Below the pieces are notes generated by a model. The model saw nothing but the letters and a program-made list of their open reading frames with translations, was not told where the DNA came from and did not search any database. A stretch of DNA of 64,000 nt from Streptomyces globosus (GTDB lineage: Bacteria > Actinomycetota > Actinomycetes > Streptomycetales > Streptomycetaceae), in assembly GCF_003325375.1 (NCBI RefSeq), contig NZ_CP030862.1, positions 3,475,501-3,539,500 on the forward strand, read 5' to 3'. The stretch's first letter is position 1. Each line of letters begins with the position of its first letter. Positions 24,069-31,862 of the stretch are shown one piece after another. The position numbers were made by a program, and so were the translations under genes.

Positions 24069-25169
24069 ATGCAGTTCGGGATCTTCACCGTCGGTGACGT
24101 CACGCCCGATCCGACCACCGGACGCGTGCCCGGCGAGCACGAGCGGATCAAGGCCATGCTCGCGATCGCACTGAAGGCGGAGGAGGTCGGCCTCGACGTC
24201 TTCGCCACCGGCGAGCACCACAACCCGCCGTTCGTCCCCTCCTCGCCCACGACGATGCTCGGCTACATCGCCGCGCGCACCGAGAACCTCATCCTGTCGA
24301 CCTCCACCACGCTGATCACCACGAACGACCCGGTGAAGATCGCCGAGGACTTCGCGATGCTCCAGCACCTCGCGGACGGCCGCGTCGACCTCATGATGGG
24401 CCGCGGCAACACGGGCCCGGTCTACCCCTGGTTCGGCAAGGACATCCGCGACGGCATCGACCTCGCCATCGAGAACTACGCCCTCCTGCGCCGCCTCTGG
24501 GACGAGGACACCGTCACCTGGAAGGGCAAGTTCCGTACGCCCCTGCAGTCCTTCACCTCCACCCCCCGCCCGCTCGACGGCGTCGCCCCCTTCGTGTGGC
24601 ACGGCTCCATCCGCTCCCCGGAGATCGCCGAGCAGGCCGCCTACTACGGCGACGGCTTCTTCCACAACAACATCTTCTGGCCGGCCTCCCACACCCGGCA
24701 GATGGTCAACCTCTACCGGCAGCGCTACGCCCACTACGGCCACGGCACCCCCGAGCAGGCCGTTGTGGGACTCGGCGGCCACGTGTTCATGCGCCGCAAC
24801 TCCCAGGACGCGGTCCGCGAGTTCCGCCCGTACTTCGACAACGCCCCGGTCTACGGCCACGGCCCCTCCCTCGAGGAGTTCGCCTCCCAGACGCCCCTGA
24901 CCGTCGGCTCGCCCCAGCAGGTCATCGAGCGCACCCTCTCCTTCCGGGACTACGCCGGCGACTACCAGCGCCAGCTGTTCCTGATGGACCACGCCGGACT
25001 GCCCCTGAAGACCGTCCTGGAGCAGATCGACATGCTCGGCGAGGAGGTCGTGCCCGTCCTGCGCAAGGAGTTCGCGAGCCTCCGCCCGGCCGGCGTGCCG
25101 GACGCGCCCACCCACTCGGCCCGCGTCGCCGCGGCCCGGCAGACCCCGAAGGAGAAGACGCAGGCATGA
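24069..25169 (+). CDS. LLM-class flavin-dependent monooxygenase (CE1758 family)
   Basis: A 366-residue luciferase-like TIM-barrel oxidoreductase using reduced flavin. The N-terminus MQFGIFTVGDV and the GEHHNPPFVPSSPTTMLGYIAART segment match the CE1758 subfamily, which is normally encoded with a CE1759-type flavin reductase, as here. The gene overlaps its partner by 4 nt. Substrate unknown; reduced FMN from the partner would drive oxygenation. The start at 24069 has GGGGAG upstream. Confidence 0.9.
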   Translation: MQFGIFTVGDVTPDPTTGRVPGEHERIKAMLAIALKAEEVGLDVFATGEHHNPPFVPSSPTTMLGYIAARTENLILSTSTTLITTNDPVKIAEDFAMLQHLADGRVDLMMGRGNTGPVYPWFGKDIRDGIDLAIENYALLRRLWDEDTVTWKGKFRTPLQSFTSTPRPLDGVAPFVWHGSIRSPEIAEQAAYYGDGFFHNNIFWPASHTRQMVNLYRQRYAHYGHGTPEQAVVGLGGHVFMRRNSQDAVREFRPYFDNAPVYGHGPSLEEFASQTPLTVGSPQQVIERTLSFRDYAGDYQRQLFLMDHAGLPLKTVLEQIDMLGEEVVPVLRKEFASLRPAGVPDAPTHSARVAAARQTPKEKTQA

Positions 25170-25819
25170 AGCTCATCGCCGTATCGGCCGGACTGGGCTC
25201 GCCCTCCTCGACCCGGCTGCTCGCCGACCGGCTCACCGCCGCGACGCTGGAGCACGTCGACGCCGAGCCCGAGGTGATCGAACTGCGGGACCTGGCCACC
25301 GAGATCGCCCGGCACCTCACCACCGGGTTCCCGTCCGCCCGCCTGGCCGCCGCGCTCGACGCGGTGGCCGCCGCGGACGGCCTGATCGCCGTGACGCCGG
25401 TCTTCGCGGCCTCGTACAGCGGCCTGTTCAAGTCGTTCTTCGACGTCATCGACAAGGACGCCCTCACCGGGAAGCCGGTGCTCCTCGGCGCGACCGGCGG
25501 CACGGCCCGCCACTCCCTGGCCACCGAGCACGCCCTGCGCCCGCTGTTCGCGTACCTGCGGGCGCTCGCCGTGCCGACCGCCGTGTACGCGGCCTCGGAG
25601 GACTGGGGCGAGGAGGGCCTCGACCGGCGGATCGCCCGCGCGGGGGCGGAGCTGGCGCGGTTCATGGCACCGGCGGGCCGGGCCGGAACCCCCGACACGG
25701 ACACCGCCGCGGCGATCGCGCCCCGGTCGCTGACGGGCGCGATCACGTCGGTGGACCCGGCGGACGGCTTCGAGGTCGTGCCGTTCGCCCAGCGTTTGGA
25801 GGCCCTGCGGGTCCCGTAG
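25166..25819 (+). CDS. NADPH-dependent FMN reductase (CE1759 family)
   Basis: A 217-residue flavodoxin-fold reductase. The N-terminus (KLIAVSAGLGSPSSTRLLAD) provides the FMN phosphate-binding loop, and the TPVFAASYSGLFKSFFDVID motif is typical of SsuE-like reductases of the CE1759 type. It should supply reduced flavin to the monooxygenase encoded immediately upstream. The ATG overlaps the previous TGA. Confidence 0.9.
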   Translation: MKLIAVSAGLGSPSSTRLLADRLTAATLEHVDAEPEVIELRDLATEIARHLTTGFPSARLAAALDAVAAADGLIAVTPVFAASYSGLFKSFFDVIDKDALTGKPVLLGATGGTARHSLATEHALRPLFAYLRALAVPTAVYAASEDWGEEGLDRRIARAGAELARFMAPAGRAGTPDTDTAAAIAPRSLTGAITSVDPADGFEVVPFAQRLEALRVP

Positions 25820-25866
25820 CCGGCCCACCCGCCGGCGGGCACGGGCACGGGCCCGGCCCAGCCGCA

Positions 25867-25907
25867 ACGGCTGCCGCCCCGGCGATCCAGGCCGGGGCGG
25901 CAGCCGT
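25867..25907. terminator. Strong hairpin terminator
   Basis: A 17-bp perfect stem (ACGGCTGCCGCCCCGGC / GCCGGGGCGGCAGCCGT) with a 7-nt loop, 47 bp after the reductase stop. It ends the oxidoreductase operon. Confidence 0.8.
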
Positions 25908-25938
25908 CAACGGGACGGCCGCGGGGCATACTTCCGGG

Positions 25939-26565
25939 ATGACGACCACCCCGCGGGCCTCCTGGCGGAACACCACCCACGACTGGGCGGGCACCGTCGA
26001 CCTCGGCCACCTGGAGCACATCCGCCGGAACCCGGCCGTCCACGCCCCCGGCGGCACCCGGCACCTCGTCCTCGAAGCCGTCGCCTACGCGGCCGACGAG
26101 GCGGCATCCGGCAACGGCGGGCACTGCCGCCTCACTCTCCACCCCGACGGCTCCGTCGCCGTCGCGGATGACGGTCGCGGCACGGACACCCGCCTCGACG
26201 AGCACGGACGCCCCGTGAAGAAGCCCGTCATGGCGACCAAGGACCTCCGGTTCTTCGACCACCCCGCCGCACCGCCCCTGCCCGACGCCCACGCCCGGCG
26301 GGGCATGTCCGTCGTCGCCGCGCTCAGCACCTGGCTCGTCCACACCAACCGCCGCCGCAACGGCTCCTGGACCCAGCGGTACGAACTGGGTGTGCCGGCC
26401 ACCGGCCTGCGCCCCGTCCCCGACGACGGCACGACCGGCACCACTGTCCACTTCCTCCCCGCCCGCGTGCTGCGGGAGGCGGGCGGCCCGACGTCCGACG
26501 ACCTGGCCCGGCTGACGGCGGCTTGGCCGCACCTCTGCGTGCAGATCGACGACCGCCGCACCTGA
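25939..26565 (+). CDS. GyrB-like GHKL ATPase, stand-alone
   Basis: A 208-residue protein built like the ATPase half of DNA gyrase subunit B. LEAVAYAADEA supplies the catalytic Glu and Mg-binding segment, VADDGRGTDTR the DGRG loop, RRGMSVVAALSTWLV the GxxGV-type lid, and TTVHFLPA the late GTTVxFxPD-like strand. There is no transducer or TOPRIM domain. What it energises is unknown; relatives annotated as 'GyrB-like ATP-binding' occur in actinomycetes. Transcribed alone, convergent with the ligase gene. Confidence 0.8.
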   Translation: MTTTPRASWRNTTHDWAGTVDLGHLEHIRRNPAVHAPGGTRHLVLEAVAYAADEAASGNGGHCRLTLHPDGSVAVADDGRGTDTRLDEHGRPVKKPVMATKDLRFFDHPAAPPLPDAHARRGMSVVAALSTWLVHTNRRRNGSWTQRYELGVPATGLRPVPDDGTTGTTVHFLPARVLREAGGPTSDDLARLTAAWPHLCVQIDDRRT

Positions 26566-26590
26566 CCCCCGGATCCCGCGGGGAGACAGG

Positions 26591-27706
26591 CTACGGCCGG
26601 CCCGGCCCGCCCGCCGTCAGCCGGGCGCACTCGGCCACGACCTCCGGCAGCCCGCCGCGCTCCTCCAGCAGCCGGCGCTGCACCCGGGCCCCGTTGCCCC
26701 GCTCCAGCAGCTCCGCCACGCCCTTGCGGGCCGCCGCGGCGTCCCCGCTGTCCTCCAGGGCCTCGCCCACATGCTCCAGCAGCGCCTCGACCACCGCCTC
26801 CGCCGGGGCCTGCCGCATGGTGCGCGGGTCGACGAGCGGGCCGTCCAGGCCCGACTTGCCCGCCCGCCACGACGCCAGCCGCAGCAGGCCGACACCGATC
26901 CGGGCCGGCGGCTCGCCCGCCCGCCAGGCCCGGGAGGCGGTCTCCACCAGCGCGCGGGCCAGGGCGGCCAGCAGCACCGGCTCGGAGGGGTCCAGGCACA
27001 CGTCCGCCGTGCGCAGCTCCACCGTCGGGTACGTCGCCGACAGCCGGGCGTCGAAGTACACCATCCCCGCATCCCGCAGGACACCCGTGCCGAGCATGTC
27101 CCGGACCTGCTCGTGGTAGCGGTCGGCGCTGCCGAAGACCTCCACCGGCCCTGCGGACGGCCACCGGTTCCACACCCGGCTGCGGTAGCTGCCGTACCCG
27201 CTGTCCTGGCCCTGCCAGAAGGGGGAGTTCGCGCTCATGGCCGTCAGGACGGGCAGCCAGGGGCGGATCCGGTCCAGGACGGCCACGCCCTCCTCGTCGG
27301 ACTCCACCGACACGTGGACGTGGCAGCCGCAGGTGAGCTGCTCCTGCTCGGTCAGGCCGAACTGCTCGCCCACCCAGCGGTAGCGCTCCCCGGGGCTCCT
27401 CGACGGCTCCACCGGCAGGGGCGAGGTGGCGAGCGCGGCAACCGAGGCCCCGGCCTCACCGGCGTGGCGTGCGGCCTCCGCCCGCCACCGGGCGATCTCC
27501 TCGGCGAGTTCGCCCATCTGCGTCACGGGCCGGGTCGCGAACTCGACCTGCTCGTTCTTGAGCTCGCGCTCGAAGACCTCCTCGCCGCCTCCGGGTGCCT
27601 TGCGCGCCGCCTCCAGCACGGCGGCCGCGAGCGCGATCGGCTCCCCGGTCCGCGGGCTCACCAGCAGCAGCTCCTCCTCCACGCCCACACTGCGCACACC
27701 CGTCAC
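26591..27706 (-). CDS. Carboxylate-amine ligase (YbdK / glutamate-cysteine ligase 2 family)
   Basis: A 371-residue ATP-dependent ligase. SVGVEEELLLV at the N-terminus provides the metal-binding glutamates. CGCHVHVSVES near residue 125 and RVWNRWPSAGPVEVF are family hallmarks, and FDARLSATYPTVELRTADVCL is the C-terminal core. Members have weak gamma-glutamylcysteine ligase activity in vitro; the physiological acceptor is uncertain. The GTG at 27706 overlaps the stop of a 32-codon hydrophobic ORF by 4 nt, so the two are coupled. Confidence 0.9.
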   Translation of the reverse strand: MTGVRSVGVEEELLLVSPRTGEPIALAAAVLEAARKAPGGGEEVFERELKNEQVEFATRPVTQMGELAEEIARWRAEAARHAGEAGASVAALATSPLPVEPSRSPGERYRWVGEQFGLTEQEQLTCGCHVHVSVESDEEGVAVLDRIRPWLPVLTAMSANSPFWQGQDSGYGSYRSRVWNRWPSAGPVEVFGSADRYHEQVRDMLGTGVLRDAGMVYFDARLSATYPTVELRTADVCLDPSEPVLLAALARALVETASRAWRAGEPPARIGVGLLRLASWRAGKSGLDGPLVDPRTMRQAPAEAVVEALLEHVGEALEDSGDAAAARKGVAELLERGNGARVQRRLLEERGGLPEVVAECARLTAGGPGRP

Positions 27707-27801
27707 CGGCGGCCTCCCGCATGCCGGCCGCCCTCACGCCTGGTGGCGGTGAGGAGCACGGCCACCAGCATCGGCACGGTGAGCAGCACCACGTTTGCCA
27801 T
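27703..27801 (-). CDS. 32-residue hydrophobic peptide coupled to the ligase
   Basis: MANVVLLTVPMLVAVLLTAT forms one membrane helix, followed by a basic tail (RREGGRHAGGRR). GGAAGG precedes the ATG at 27801. Its TGA overlaps the GTG of the carboxylate-amine ligase gene by 4 nt, arguing that it is translated. It could be a membrane micropeptide partner or only a coupling leader. Confidence 0.55.
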   Translation of the reverse strand: MANVVLLTVPMLVAVLLTATRREGGRHAGGRR

Positions 27802-27943
27802 GACGAACCTTCCCTGTCGATGAGCAGGATGCCTACTGTCTGGCCGCTCCACGCGATCACAAACCCCCGACCCGCCGAATGTGCGCTCCACACCCCGGTC
27901 AAACCCGGCCTTATAAAAGAGAACCTGGAGTCTTATTCGACTT

Positions 27944-28301
27944 ATGGAAGCATGGTGGCGGCAAGCGGCAGCACAATCCGCGGCCGACGCCGACGCCGAC
28001 GCATGGGGAGCGGGAGGCGCCGACATGGTGCTCATCTGCACGAACACCATGCACAAGGTCGCCGACACCGCACCGGAAGGTCATCCAGGACCTCGTGTCC
28101 GCCGGAGCGGAGGGCATCATCCTGGGCTGCACGGAAATCGAACTCCTCGCAGGCCCCGAGGACAGCCCGGTCCCCCTCTTCCCCACGGCCCGGCTCCACG
28201 CCGAAGCAGCCGTGACCGCCGCCCTGTCGGATGCCTGGAACGCCCCCGACGCCCCCGATGCCCGGGTCGGGCCGTCCGGGCCCTCCGTGCGTCCGGCTTG
28301 A
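27944..28301 (+). pseudogene. Aspartate/glutamate racemase remnant
   Basis: Two pieces of an Asp/Glu racemase are in different frames. The first contains GADMVLICTNTMHKVAD, with the first catalytic cysteine region. After about 28070 the other frame gives HRKVIQDLVSAGAEGIILGC, with the second catalytic cysteine, then TEIELLAGPEDSPVPLF. Roughly the central 60-70 residues between these motifs, and the N-terminal glycine-rich strand, are missing. The gene is therefore truncated, internally deleted and frameshifted. The upstream 27.8-27.95 kb is unusually AT-rich (CTTATAAAAGAGAACC). Confidence 0.8.
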
Positions 28302-28349
28302 CCCTGACACCGTGGCAAGGGCTTCACTGCGGGCCAGGAGGTGGTTCCC

Positions 28350-29012
28350 ATGGCCACGTCGGAATCCGACACGCAGACCGTGCGCGCCCTCGCGGCGCTC
28401 GCGCACGACGACCCGTCCGTCCGACTGCGGGCGGCGCTCGCGGTCGGCTCGGCCCCCGACCCGGGCAGTGTCCGCCCGCTGGCCGAGCGGTGTGCCGTCG
28501 AGCCCGAGTTCCCCGTGCGCGAGATGCTCACCTGGGCGCTCACCCGCCACGCGCCCTCGGCGACCGTGCCCCTGCTGGTCGACGCGGTGCGGGGAGGGCG
28601 GGGACAGGCGCGGAGCCAGGCGCTGCACACCCTTTCCAAGATCCGGGACAGGAGGGCCTGGCCGGTGGTCACGCCCGCCCTGCTCGCCGACCCCGACGAC
28701 GAGGTGGCCCGTAGTGCCTGGCGCGCCGCGGTGGTCCTCGTACCCGAGGGGGAGGAGCAGGCCCTGGCCGTAGGGTTGGCCACGCAGCTCGGGCGCGGCG
28801 GACGCGAGACGCAGCTGAGTCTCAGCCGGGCGCTGGTCGCGCTCGGGGAGGCGATGCTGCCGGCCGTGGACGCCACGACACGCCACCCCGACCCCGGCGT
28901 ACGCACGCACGCCCTGGCCACGGAGCGGCTGCGGCGCGACCCGGACGCCGGGTTCGAGCTCGCGATCGAGGAGGCGAAACGCGTCACGGCCCTGGGCGGG
29001 GCCGGGCAGTGA
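28350..29012 (+). CDS. HEAT-repeat protein
   Basis: A 220-residue all-helical protein composed of about six HEAT/PBS-lyase-type repeats (DPSVRLRAALAVGSAPD, ...DDEVARSAWRAAVVLV..., HPDPGVRTHALATERL). Such solenoids are protein-binding scaffolds. AGGAGG ends 8 nt before the ATG at 28350. It is 13 bp upstream of a MerR regulator gene whose product also ends in HEAT repeats, suggesting that the two products interact. Confidence 0.85.
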   Translation: MATSESDTQTVRALAALAHDDPSVRLRAALAVGSAPDPGSVRPLAERCAVEPEFPVREMLTWALTRHAPSATVPLLVDAVRGGRGQARSQALHTLSKIRDRRAWPVVTPALLADPDDEVARSAWRAAVVLVPEGEEQALAVGLATQLGRGGRETQLSLSRALVALGEAMLPAVDATTRHPDPGVRTHALATERLRRDPDAGFELAIEEAKRVTALGGAGQ

Positions 29013-29025
29013 AGGGCGGTGGGCA

Positions 29026-30033
29026 GTGCTGATCGGCGACGTCGCGCGGCGCTCCGGGGTGAGCGCCCGCATGCTCCGGCACTACGAATCGCTCGGCCTG
29101 GTCCGCCCGGAGGTGCGGACCGCCTCCGGCTACCGGGAGTACTCCGACGCGGACATCCGGCGCATCTTCCACATCGAGAGCCTGCGCTCCCTCGGGCTGT
29201 CGCTGCGCGACGTCGGCCGCGCGCTCGACGACCCCGGCTTCGCCCCCGCCGGGCTCGTCGAGGACCTCATCGGCCGGACCCGGGAGCGCATCGCGGCGGA
29301 GACGGAGCTCCTGACGCGGCTGAGCCGGATCGGCGCCGCGGCGCCCGCCGACTGGGAGGACGTCCTGCAGACCACCGCCCTGCTCCAGGCGCTGGCGTCG
29401 CACAGCGCGGGGGCCCGGCAGCGTGCGGCCCTCGCCGCGGCCGCGGAGGCCCCCGTACCGGTGGAGGCACTGGTGGAGGCCGCGCTCGGCGAGGCGGACC
29501 CGCACGTCGCCGGAGCGCTCCGGTGGGCCCTGGCGCAGGCGGGCGGGGACGGTCCGGCGCTGCTCGGGGAGGGCCTGCGCTCGGCGGAGCCCGAGGTGCG
29601 CGGACGGGCCGTCCGGGCCCTCGCCGAGATCCCGGGCGCCGAGGCGACCGCCCTGCTGGAGGAGGCCCTCGCAGGCCCCGACACCGACGTCCGCTGCCGC
29701 GCGGCCCTGGCGCTCGGGGCGCGCGGAGTGCCCGGGGCCGTTCCCGTCCTGGTCGCCATGGTCGTCGAGGACCGCAGCGACGCCGACGCGGCCGACGCAC
29801 TGGCCGCCCTGGCGGGCGGTCCCGCCTCGGCGGACCGCATCGCCGCCGCCCTGGCCGACCGCCTCGGCGATCCCGCCACCCCGGCCCCCGCCCGCCGCCG
29901 CCTGACCCAGGCCCTCGCGGACGTCCCCGGCGCCGCGGCCGCCCGCACCCTCGCGGACCTCTGCCGCGACGCCGACCGGGTCGTCGCCTCAACGGCGGCG
30001 TACGTGCTCGGCCTGCGCGACGCCGGCCGGTAG
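29026..30033 (+). CDS. MerR-family regulator fused to HEAT repeats
   Basis: A 335-residue protein. Residues 1-70 are a MerR DNA-binding domain (LIGDVARRSGVSARMLRHYE, then the wing), followed by the dimerisation helix to about residue 110. From about residue 125 on it carries five or six HEAT-type repeats (DPHVAGALRWALAQAGG; DTDVRCRAALALGARG). The effector domain is thus a solenoid rather than a small-molecule pocket. The upstream gene encodes a HEAT protein, a plausible ligand. GTG start at 29026. Confidence 0.88.
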   Translation: MLIGDVARRSGVSARMLRHYESLGLVRPEVRTASGYREYSDADIRRIFHIESLRSLGLSLRDVGRALDDPGFAPAGLVEDLIGRTRERIAAETELLTRLSRIGAAAPADWEDVLQTTALLQALASHSAGARQRAALAAAAEAPVPVEALVEAALGEADPHVAGALRWALAQAGGDGPALLGEGLRSAEPEVRGRAVRALAEIPGAEATALLEEALAGPDTDVRCRAALALGARGVPGAVPVLVAMVVEDRSDADAADALAALAGGPASADRIAAALADRLGDPATPAPARRRLTQALADVPGAAAARTLADLCRDADRVVASTAAYVLGLRDAGR

Positions 30034-30080
30034 GCAGCCCCGGCAGCAGGGCGACTGCCCGCCGGCCGCCGCGGCCGGGT

Positions 30081-31130
30081 TCACGGCTGCCGGGCGCGCG
30101 GAAGCGGTCCGCGGCGCAGCGCGGCGGGGGTGGTCCCGTACCAGCGCTTCACTGCGCGGCGCAGCGTCCGCGCGTCGGCGTAGCCGGTGCGGGCGGCTAC
30201 CCTGTCGACGCCGAGGCCGGTGCCGCGGAGCAGCCGGGTGACGTGGCTCCGCCGCAGGGAGTCGAGTTCACCGTTCCAGGTGGTGCCGTGCTCCTCGAGC
30301 CGCCGCTGGACCGTGCGGGTGCCGGCGGCCATGCGCCGGGCGACCGCCGCCAGTGTGGGGGTGGACTCCTCGTAGGCGGAGGCCAGAGCGGCGCGGAACA
30401 GGTCGAGCCAGTCGTACAGCGGGACCGAGGCGGCGAGCGTCTGCTCGGCGTGCCGCTTCAGCACCGCGGACAGCCCCGGTTGGGCGGCAGGGTTGGCACT
30501 CTCCAGGTCGGAGGCCAGAAAGGTGAGGGAGCTGACAGGGGCCTCGAACTCGATGGCGCGGGTTCCGAACAGCTCGATCAGGGAGTCGTGCCGCCGGGGC
30601 GTTTCGGCGGCGAGCGTGACCCGCAGCGGGACCAGGTCGCGCTGAACGGCGCTGCTCAGGCGCTGCAGGTACACGCCGAGGGCGTAGGCGCTGATGGCGT
30701 TGCCCGCCTCGTAGGCGACATCGGCCTGGTTGACGTGGCCGACGGTGATCTGCCGGCCGTCCTCGCTGATGCCGAGGGCGTCGGTGGAGGGGTCGCCCAC
30801 CGAGGCGAAGCAGGCGGAGGCGTCCCGGAGGCCTTCGAGGGGGGTCGGCGCGGAGGGAACCAGGTAGTCCCAGGCGCCGAGCGCACCGAATCGGGACTCC
30901 TTGGCCAGGGCGAGCGAGAGCATCGTCCAGGGGGCGCGCGCGGTCGCCAGCTCCGCCAGGCGGACCACCGTGCTCGTGGGGGTGCGGCACAGGTCGTCGT
31001 TCAGGTGCTCCGGCGCCAGCCCGAGCAGCCCCACGTAGCCCTTTGGCGGCACGTGGAGCAGCCGAGCGGCTGCCACGTAGACGCGGGCCAGGCCGGAAGA
31101 GGTGGTGTTGCGGTGGGGCGGTGCGGTCAC
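30081..31130 (-). CDS. AraC-family regulator with PF12625-type sensor domain
   Basis: A 349-residue regulator. The N-terminal about 200 residues resemble the arabinose-binding/OruR-type domain (LAELATARAPWTMLSLALAK, GNAISAYALGVYLQRL). The C-terminal AraC double helix-turn-helix runs from about residue 250 (TLAAVARRMAAGTRTVQRRLEE ... ARTGYADARTLRRAVKRWYG). The effector and targets are unknown. The coding start overlaps the upstream edge of the LysR remnant region on the other strand. Confidence 0.85.
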   Translation of the reverse strand: MTAPPHRNTTSSGLARVYVAAARLLHVPPKGYVGLLGLAPEHLNDDLCRTPTSTVVRLAELATARAPWTMLSLALAKESRFGALGAWDYLVPSAPTPLEGLRDASACFASVGDPSTDALGISEDGRQITVGHVNQADVAYEAGNAISAYALGVYLQRLSSAVQRDLVPLRVTLAAETPRRHDSLIELFGTRAIEFEAPVSSLTFLASDLESANPAAQPGLSAVLKRHAEQTLAASVPLYDWLDLFRAALASAYEESTPTLAAVARRMAAGTRTVQRRLEEHGTTWNGELDSLRRSHVTRLLRGTGLGVDRVAARTGYADARTLRRAVKRWYGTTPAALRRGPLPRARQP

Positions 31131-31293
31131 AGGCGCCGAGGATAGTCAGGAGGCTCGCGGCCGCGGACGCCGGGGATGCGCACCCGCCGATGCGCAGTTG
31201 GCGCGCGGGGTCCGCTTGTCGGCGCGTGCGGCCCCCCGTGTGCCGGACACGGCACCCGTGGCCCGAGCGTCCACAGTCGGCGGGCGGCACCGT

Positions 31294-31734
31294 CGCCGCA
31301 AGGTCGTGCTCACCCCGGTGGGCGAGCAGCTGCGCGACGACCTGCACCCCGCCCAGCGGCAGATCCAGCAGGCGGTCGAGCGCGCTCTGTCTGCCGGGCG
31401 CGGCGTCAGCGGTGTGCTGGACGTCGGGTACTCCGGTCCGACGGCCGCCGACGTTCTGCTCCGAGCCGCGGACGTCTTCCAGCTTCGGAACCCCCACTGC
31501 CAGGTCCGGATCCACGAGATCCAGCTCACCGACCTGTACGGGCCCATCCGCAGCGGCCAGGTGGACGTCCAGGTCACCGAGGGCCCCGTCGCGGAACCGG
31601 ACCTCACGGCCGGCCCGCTGCTGTTCCGGTAGGACCGCGTCGTGCTCGTCTCCCGGGACCACCCCTTCGCCGCGTACGAGTCCGTCCCGGTCGAGGACTA
31701 CGCCGCTCGCCGGCCATTGGTACAGACCTATTGA
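31294..31734 (+). pseudogene. LysR-family regulator remnant
   Basis: The recognisable segment begins RRKVVLTPVGEQLRDDL and continues through the start of the co-inducer domain (VSGVLDVGYSGPTAADVLL; LTDLYGPIRSGQVDVQVTEG; EPDLTAGPLLF). An in-frame TAG interrupts it at 31630-31632, after which the same frame continues in LysR style (DRVVLVSRDHPFAAYESVPV) to a TGA at 31732. The N-terminal helix-turn-helix is unrecognisable and the C-terminal half of the domain is gone. A dead gene whose tail now contains the chitinase promoter. Confidence 0.8.
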
Positions 31735-31759
31735 CCCTCCCTTGGTGCGCTCCTACGAT
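31716..31759 (+). promoter_or_regulatory. Chitinase promoter with DasR/chitinase-type element
   Basis: ATTGGTACAGACCTAT (31716-31731) matches the DasR-responsive element core TGGTCTAGACCA at 10 of 12 positions and the classical chitinase-promoter repeat TGGTCCAGACCT at 11 of 12. It abuts TTGACC (31731-31736), which with a 17-bp spacer and TACGAT (31754-31759) makes a good promoter. A repressor bound here would block the -35 region. The predicted start at about 31766 leaves a 97-nt leader before the chitinase ATG. Confidence 0.75.
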
Positions 31760-31862
31760 CCGGACCGGTACGGCCCCACCTGTCCCCACGCATCCGGAGC
31801 CGGGCGCCACGCCCCCCATCGGCCTGTCATGGTCATGGTGTTCGGCTGGAAGGGAGCACCGC

